Positions 59,058 to 64,000 of a DNA stretch of 64,000 bases are shown here, piece by piece. The notes under the pieces are model-generated. The model was given only the letters and a program-made list of their open reading frames with translations, did not search any database and was not told the origin of the DNA. A program made the translations under genes and the position numbers. Each line of letters starts with the position of its first letter. Position 1 is the first letter of the stretch. This DNA comes from Daphnia pulex (Eukaryota; Arthropoda; Branchiopoda; Diplostraca; Daphniidae): NCBI RefSeq assembly GCF_021134715.1, contig NC_060019.1:3472001-3536000 (forward strand), in the 5' to 3' direction.

Positions 59058-62000
59058 TCATGCAACGAAATTCTTCATCCAGCCCGGACGAACTACTTTT
59101 CTTCCGGCTCTCGTTGTCGTTGGAGGAGGTGGCGCCACGACTTCATTCGGCGGATCGATTGTTGAACTAGCGGGTTGAATAGATTCTTGGGATGTAACTG
59201 ACGCTTCTTTTTCAGCTGCTTGCTGGACAAAGCTGTCATCTTGCTCGTCCGGCATCCGATCATCCGGTTCGTCTGGCCAATCGTCCCATTCAGGATCTTC
59301 TCTCGGGTGGAATTTTCGGATTTGCACAACATGCGCATTGAAACGGCGAAATCTCTTTTTCTTTCGCTGGGCCGGCAAATCTTCCACCAGATAAGTTGTT
59401 GGGCACACTTTCTTAACGACCTGGAACGGACCAACGTATTTCGGAAGGAGTTTCTTCGTTTTACCCTTCTTTTTTAGTTTTCGTCGGACGAGCACTAATT
59501 CACCAGGAAAGAGGTCTTTGACAACACGACGCCTCAAATCCACTAGTCTTTTCACTTTTTCTTGTTTTTTCACTATTTTCAATCGGGCCGCGTCTCTCAG
59601 CTCCTTGACTCGAGACAGAAAGACGTCGAATGATTCTGGTCGTTCTTCTGGCCACGGAAACTCGTTCTCTAGGGCGGTGAAAGGCAAGCGGCCATACACC
59701 AACTGGAACGGCGATATCTCGGTCGTACTTTGCCTTGCCGTGTTGATGGCGAAGATTGCAGCTGGCAAATGGCGATCCCAGTCATCATGGTCAGTATTGA
59801 CATAGGCAGCTAGCGCAAGGGTCATCGTCCGGTTGACTCGCTCAACGAGTCCAGATGTTTGCGGATGCTCTGCGGTTGCAAAAACGTGCTGGGTCTTCCA
59901 CTCGTTGACTTTCTCTTCCATCAGGTGGGAGGAAAAAGCAGTTCCTTGATCACTGATCATTCGCGTTGTTCCACCATGGCGAAAGTTGATCTGGTCTCTC
60001 ACAAAATCCACAACCAATGCTGTTGACGTGTCGGCCACTGCGGCTGCTTCTACATACTTCGTTAGGTAGTCGATAGCCATAATAATGTGTTTCTTGCCTT
60101 CCGACGTTGCCTTAAATGGCCCGAGATGATCCATGCCGACGGTGTGAAATGGTCGATCTGGCGGCGGTATGGGCTGGAGTTGACCAGCGGGTAATCCGGG
60201 GATACATTTATGAAACTGGCAATAGTTACAAGACATAACATATTTACGGACACTTGACCGAAACTTCGGCCACCAATAACGTTCAGACACTCTTGCAATT
60301 GTTTTGTCTATTCCCATATGGCTAGAGGAGGGGTCATCATGAGAAAACTCTATTATCTTTCTCCTTAAAATTGACGGGACACAAAGCAAAAATTTACGCC
60401 CTTGGGTGGGATTTTTCCTATACAAAATTTTCCCGTGAATTTTAAACTGTTCTGCAATTTTACCCGGTACTTTTGAATTAAGACAGGTGATAATGGGACG
60501 CAATTGGCTATCCAGCTGCTGTTGGAATGCCAATTCTGTATTATTCATGCCCACAGGCCATCTACTGTCAAGTACACAAACTACATGTCCGATCGCGGAG
60601 CCACTGGTTCCAATACAGGATTCATCAGGGTTTCGCGATAGGGCATCAGCCACCAAATTATTAACTCCTTTTATGTGGCGAATTTCGAAATCGTACTCTT
60701 GCAAAGCCAAAATCCATCTGGCGAACTTGCCAGTAACCTCTTTTTTAGACCATAGCCATCGAACCGCTGAGCTATCTGTACAGACAGAAAATCGTCTACC
60801 ATACACATACGAACGTAATTTTTTTAATGCCCAAACAATTGCCAAACATTCTAGCTCGTTAGCATGGTACTTGCTTTCCGCGTCGGTAAGTTTTCGGCTG
60901 ATGAACGCGACTGGACGTGGTCCATCACCGGCATCTTGCATTAGGACGGCCCCAAGGCCCACCAGGCTGGCGTCTGTTTGTACAACTACATCGATGTTTT
61001 GGTCAAAGTGCGCCAGCACAGGGGATGACACCAGGCGATTAATCAACGCAGCTTTTGCCGACTCTTGGGCTTCCGTCCAGCTCCATATGGAATTCTTTTT
61101 CAGGAGCTTGTGAAGCGGATGTGCTATTGTAGCGAAATCTGGAACGAAACGACGATAAAAAGATGCGAGGCCTAAAAAGGCTCTCAACGTTTTAACGTTA
61201 TTAATTTTAAAGTTAACTAAAGCACTAATTTTTTCAGAGTCTGGCCGGATTCCGTACTCGTCGATGGTGTGACCTAAATGAAAAATTCTGTTGGTCGCAA
61301 AAATACATTTAGACACGTTTAAAGTTAATCCGGCTTCCACCAAAGCCATTAGCACACACTCAAGTCTTTTCTGATGTTCGTCGAACGTTCTTCCAAAAAC
61401 TAACACATCGTCTAAATAAACGAGACACATTTGCCATTTCAATCGAGCTAACACTCGATCCATCAGACGTTGAAAAGTGGACGGTGCATTATTCAGTCCA
61501 AACGGCAAACGAACAAACTCATACAATCCATCTGGAGTGACAAACGCTGTTTTACACGTATCAGCGGAGGCAACGGGCACCTGCCAGTAGCCACTCATTA
61601 AGTCTAAACTCGAAAAATATTTCGCACCAGCAAGACGATCAAAAACGTCATCCAATCGGGGTAAAGGGTAAACGTCTCTTTTTGTCACTGCGTTTAAACG
61701 TCTAAAGTCGATGCAGAACCTAAAGTCACCCGACTTCTTTTTAACCAGCACAACCGGTGCTGCCCACGGACTAAATGACGGACGAATGATACCTTGTTTC
61801 AGCATATCGGCGACTTTTTCCATTATGATCTTTCGTTCCATAGCTGACACGCGATACGGGACGCAGCTGATTGGTTGAGCGTCGCCAGTGTCGATGAAAT
61901 GCTCCGCCATGTTTGTAAATCCAAGTTCGCCATCTGATGAGGGGAAACACCGAAGATATTTGCTCAAGAGCTCGAAAACGGCACTCCTCTCTTCTTCCGA

Positions 62001-63017
62001 TAAATTTTCGCCTACGCGAGCGTCCATCAAGGTCTTCAGCTTCTCTTCGGGTTGACCAGCATTTTCGACGAAGGAGCAAACGGGATTTTCTGGCTGTTCT
62101 TCTTGTCCGACGACGACCATGTTGCTATCGAAATCTGTATCTACATACGCTATGAAATCTTTACGACGTAACACAAGAGATGACATTTTCATATTTAATA
62201 CGGGGATTTTAAGTTTTCCCGCTGACACTTTTACTACACAGGATGGAATAATCCATTCCATTCCAGGATGAGCACACATATTTGGTCTGACGATAACATT
62301 ACCACTGAACTTCTTAGAAACTTTAGCTTTTACAAAAAAAAGAGACTCTGCTGGTATAACAGCTGATTCCACAACTTTTACTTCTGTGCCTATCACACGA
62401 GGGCACCTCTTTGTTTTATTTTCTGCCTCTAAAGAATCAATCAGCTCGTCAGACACAAAAAAATCGTTCTCATCATCCTCTTCACTACAAATATTTCGCT
62501 CTTCGATTCCAGCAAAACGAACTTTCTTAACTTTTGGTTGGTTTGAATCCTGAGATTTTAAAACAATTTTACCATCTTCTACAATCAAATTCAATTTACT
62601 TTTCACAATCCAATCTACACCAAGAATCAATGCAAATGGACAATTTTTAACTACGGCTACTTCGTTTAACTCAACCACTTTACTTTCCCATTTTACTTTT
62701 AAAGAACAAAAAGAATCTACCATAACTTTTTTATCATCCACCCCAGTTAGATTCAAAAAAGATTTTTCACGCTTAGGATCCAAAACATTTTTTACTACAC
62801 TAAGTCTTATAGCAGACATACTAGCGCCTGTATCTACCAGGCCAGTTACTTCACCAATACTTTCTATGAATACCTTAACCAGTGGAAGCTGGGGACGACA
62901 AGGAAGGTGTGCATAACCGGTGAGCATAGGCCTTGCTCCTAACTTCCGGTTGGTCCTTTTCCCGACTTTGTTGGGCAGTGACGGGCCATGTGTCCAATCG
63001 CGTCGCAGCTGTAACAT
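59058..63017 (-). CDS. pol: Gypsy pol: protease, reverse transcriptase, RNase H, integrase
   Basis: An uninterrupted 1319-codon frame from the first Met at 63017. Protease active site VDTGAS is at residues 61-66 and ILGVDW at 131-136. RT has LVKKKSGDFRFCIDFRRLN (424-442), LDLMSGYWQV, FVRLPFGLNNAPSTFQ and the catalytic YLDD (534-537). RNase H follows with TDAS (D682), E723, TDSS (D748) and VADALSR (D791). Integrase has the HHCC finger (H893, H900, C930, C933) and catalytic D963, D1023 and E1059 (DD35E spacing), then a GPY/F module (KYVGPFQVVKKV). The order RT-RNase H-integrase is Ty3/Gypsy; no envelope ORF follows. All catalytic residues are present and no stop interrupts the frame, so the enzyme set could be functional. 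It is expressed, by inference, through the frameshift at 62957-62963, not from the Met at 63017. Confidence 0.95.
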   Translation of the reverse strand: MLQLRRDWTHGPSLPNKVGKRTNRKLGARPMLTGYAHLPCRPQLPLVKVFIESIGEVTGLVDTGASMSAIRLSVVKNVLDPKREKSFLNLTGVDDKKVMVDSFCSLKVKWESKVVELNEVAVVKNCPFALILGVDWIVKSKLNLIVEDGKIVLKSQDSNQPKVKKVRFAGIEERNICSEEDDENDFFVSDELIDSLEAENKTKRCPRVIGTEVKVVESAVIPAESLFFVKAKVSKKFSGNVIVRPNMCAHPGMEWIIPSCVVKVSAGKLKIPVLNMKMSSLVLRRKDFIAYVDTDFDSNMVVVGQEEQPENPVCSFVENAGQPEEKLKTLMDARVGENLSEEERSAVFELLSKYLRCFPSSDGELGFTNMAEHFIDTGDAQPISCVPYRVSAMERKIIMEKVADMLKQGIIRPSFSPWAAPVVLVKKKSGDFRFCIDFRRLNAVTKRDVYPLPRLDDVFDRLAGAKYFSSLDLMSGYWQVPVASADTCKTAFVTPDGLYEFVRLPFGLNNAPSTFQRLMDRVLARLKWQMCLVYLDDVLVFGRTFDEHQKRLECVLMALVEAGLTLNVSKCIFATNRIFHLGHTIDEYGIRPDSEKISALVNFKINNVKTLRAFLGLASFYRRFVPDFATIAHPLHKLLKKNSIWSWTEAQESAKAALINRLVSSPVLAHFDQNIDVVVQTDASLVGLGAVLMQDAGDGPRPVAFISRKLTDAESKYHANELECLAIVWALKKLRSYVYGRRFSVCTDSSAVRWLWSKKEVTGKFARWILALQEYDFEIRHIKGVNNLVADALSRNPDESCIGTSGSAIGHVVCVLDSRWPVGMNNTELAFQQQLDSQLRPIITCLNSKVPGKIAEQFKIHGKILYRKNPTQGRKFLLCVPSILRRKIIEFSHDDPSSSHMGIDKTIARVSERYWWPKFRSSVRKYVMSCNYCQFHKCIPGLPAGQLQPIPPPDRPFHTVGMDHLGPFKATSEGKKHIIMAIDYLTKYVEAAAVADTSTALVVDFVRDQINFRHGGTTRMISDQGTAFSSHLMEEKVNEWKTQHVFATAEHPQTSGLVERVNRTMTLALAAYVNTDHDDWDRHLPAAIFAINTARQSTTEISPFQLVYGRLPFTALENEFPWPEERPESFDVFLSRVKELRDAARLKIVKKQEKVKRLVDLRRRVVKDLFPGELVLVRRKLKKKGKTKKLLPKYVGPFQVVKKVCPTTYLVEDLPAQRKKKRFRRFNAHVVQIRKFHPREDPEWDDWPDEPDDRMPDEQDDSFVQQAAEKEASVTSQESIQPASSTIDPPNEVVAPPPPTTTRAGRKVVRPGWMKNFVA

Positions 63018-63976
63018 TTCCGCTTACTTGGGTCAATCCATCCTCCTCCTCCGCGATCACCTCCGCTTCTTCCACCACGATCACCTCCGCCTCCTCCGCC
63101 ACCGGTGCCACGACTCCCAATCGTCATCTTGTTGAGCTGTGCAGTCAGTTGGTTAACCAGCTGAGTGCCAAATGTTGCTAGAGTGGTGTTCAGATCAGGA
63201 GCGCTAGGTGGCGCCACTGGTGGTGTTGTTGTCGGAGTCGCTGGTGGAGCTACTGGTGGCGCTACTGGTGGGGGGAAGACACGTGATGCTACACCAAGGG
63301 TCTCCAAAGCACGAATCCGCTGGATAAATTCCGCGACGTTGGCTGGACGGTTCGCTGTCATGGCGGCCACATGTTGCCAACTTGCCAGGCCATCTATAAG
63401 AAAAGCTACCATCTTTTCATCGTTAAGGGGGATAGGGGCAACACGTAACAATTTATGCTTATCTAAAGCGTACTCAATACCTGATTCTTCTACTTTCTGT
63501 CGTCTTTCTTCTACCAACCTGAGCCATTCACCTACGTGTAAACGTGGTGAAAAATTCGTGATGAACGCTCCAGACCAGGCAGCCCAGGTTGCATGCGTAT
63601 GGCCGATGTGAATATGCCAATCCAATGCTGTCTTCAACAGTCGCCTTGATGCTACCTGGATACGCTGTGCGTCTGTCCAATCTTCGGCCACGGCAACTCT
63701 GTCTACAAAATCTACAAAATCTTGCGGGAAATCCCTTAATTTACCTTCAAAACACGGGATAGATTCGACGGCTGCAGCTGCTACACGAGGTGTTGCTGCT
63801 GCTGGGGCAGCCGCGGCGTTGTCTGCGAGTTGTTGTACCAAATCAACCGATTGAAGACGCTGCTGGTCTAGCGCATTCAAAAGCGCCGTCGATTGATTTT
63901 GGGCAGCCGTTCGATCTGCGGCCATTGCTGTCGCAAGATTCGTCAACGCATCTATTAGATTTTGTGGTACCGCCAT
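62939..63976 (-). CDS. gag: Gypsy gag (nucleocapsid with CCHC knuckle)
   Basis: A 345-codon frame starts 24 bp inside the window edge. The N-terminal part is Ala/Gln-rich and helical. The middle (FPQDFVDFVDRVAVAEDWTD, LKTALDWH, SPRLHVGEWLRLVEERRQKV) has the layout of a Ty3/Gypsy capsid. A Pro/Thr linker and a Gly/Arg-rich stretch precede the zinc knuckle CYSCDAIGHMARHC near the end. The frame overlaps pol by 79 bp and ends with TAG at 62939. The 5' LTR and primer-binding site would lie beyond 64000. No damage is visible. Confidence 0.93.
   Translation of the reverse strand: MAVPQNLIDALTNLATAMAADRTAAQNQSTALLNALDQQRLQSVDLVQQLADNAAAAPAAATPRVAAAAVESIPCFEGKLRDFPQDFVDFVDRVAVAEDWTDAQRIQVASRRLLKTALDWHIHIGHTHATWAAWSGAFITNFSPRLHVGEWLRLVEERRQKVEESGIEYALDKHKLLRVAPIPLNDEKMVAFLIDGLASWQHVAAMTANRPANVAEFIQRIRALETLGVASRVFPPPVAPPVAPPATPTTTPPVAPPSAPDLNTTLATFGTQLVNQLTAQLNKMTIGSRGTGGGGGGGDRGGRSGGDRGGGGWIDPSKRKCYSCDAIGHMARHCPTKSGKGPTGS
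62957..62963 (-). promoter_or_regulatory. -1 ribosomal frameshift heptamer (gag-pol)
   Basis: On the sense strand G GGA AAA, in the gag reading phase, is a canonical X XXY YYZ slippery site, 18 bp before the gag stop. Slipping back one base continues into KRTNRKLGARPM, which is the open pol frame. Confidence 0.85.
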
Positions 63977-64000
63977 GTCTGCTACCCTTGCAACTGCAGT

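Noticed and set aside
59220..62155. Plus-strand ORFs of 72-208 codons opposite pol
   Set aside because: They are antisense shadows of a long, domain-complete frame.

Overview
The window looks like an arthropod nuclear genome, most likely a water flea (Daphnia) or close relative. The evidence is AT-rich DNA with short GT-AG introns, replication-type histone genes with the 3' stem-loop, Ty3/Gypsy, Ty1/Copia, R2-like, hAT and CACTA/EnSpm-like transposon remains, and a Pro-Glu-Tyr-Tyr-Thr repeat ORF of a kind I associate with Daphnia. The genus is an inference. Almost nothing here is an intact single-copy gene: the window is mostly accessory, rearranged DNA.

Layout. 0-3.7 kb: a cysteine/histidine (B-box-like) coding remnant and a small transposase remnant. 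3.7-23.9 kb: a graveyard of host-gene pieces that mostly keep their introns. It holds Groucho/TLE WD40, a Gly-rich RanBP2-type zinc finger, a caspase small subunit, a RecQ-associated last exon, fizzy-related/Cdh1, the C-terminal half of PRMT5, a UBX-domain exon, and the N-terminal half of PRMT5. A decayed Gypsy piece, a MITE-like insertion, an AAGA microsatellite, a frame-broken long exon (15.6-16.3 kb) and a three-exon gene of unknown function (23.0-23.85 kb) lie among them. 24.6-29.1 kb: a decayed Copia element, an R2-like endonuclease domain and an hAT dimerisation domain. 29.7-32.1 kb: decayed coding DNA of unknown family.

32.1-50.5 kb: two inverted copies of a CACTA/EnSpm-like transposase region (about 8.7 kb apart) surround and interleave with chimeric units built from a zinc-knuckle gene, caspase exons and RecQ helicase exons. 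Inside a RecQ intron sits a 3.5-copy tandem array of about 110-bp units leading directly into a 235-codon ORF. A hAT-type MITE with a perfect 8-bp target duplication and an LTR with three 26-bp repeats upstream of its TATA box follow. A RecQ helicase (RQC region) pseudogene lies on the minus strand at 49.4-50.5 kb.

50.5-64 kb: a remnant histone repeat. It has a divergent 97-residue histone H4 ORF with a consensus stem-loop, a histone-like chimeric ORF on the opposite strand, and a second decayed H2A end about 3.6 kb away. That H2A copy is interrupted by a structurally intact Ty3/Gypsy retrotransposon (minus strand), whose gag and pol are joined by a visible -1 frameshift heptamer. Its 5' LTR lies beyond the window end.

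How the parts relate: the host-gene pieces do not form a pathway. Repeated caspase-RecQ chimeras with retained introns imply DNA-level copying of an already chimeric unit, not retroposition. The Gypsy element is the one feature that looks able to be active; the H4 ORF is the one host gene that could still be translated.
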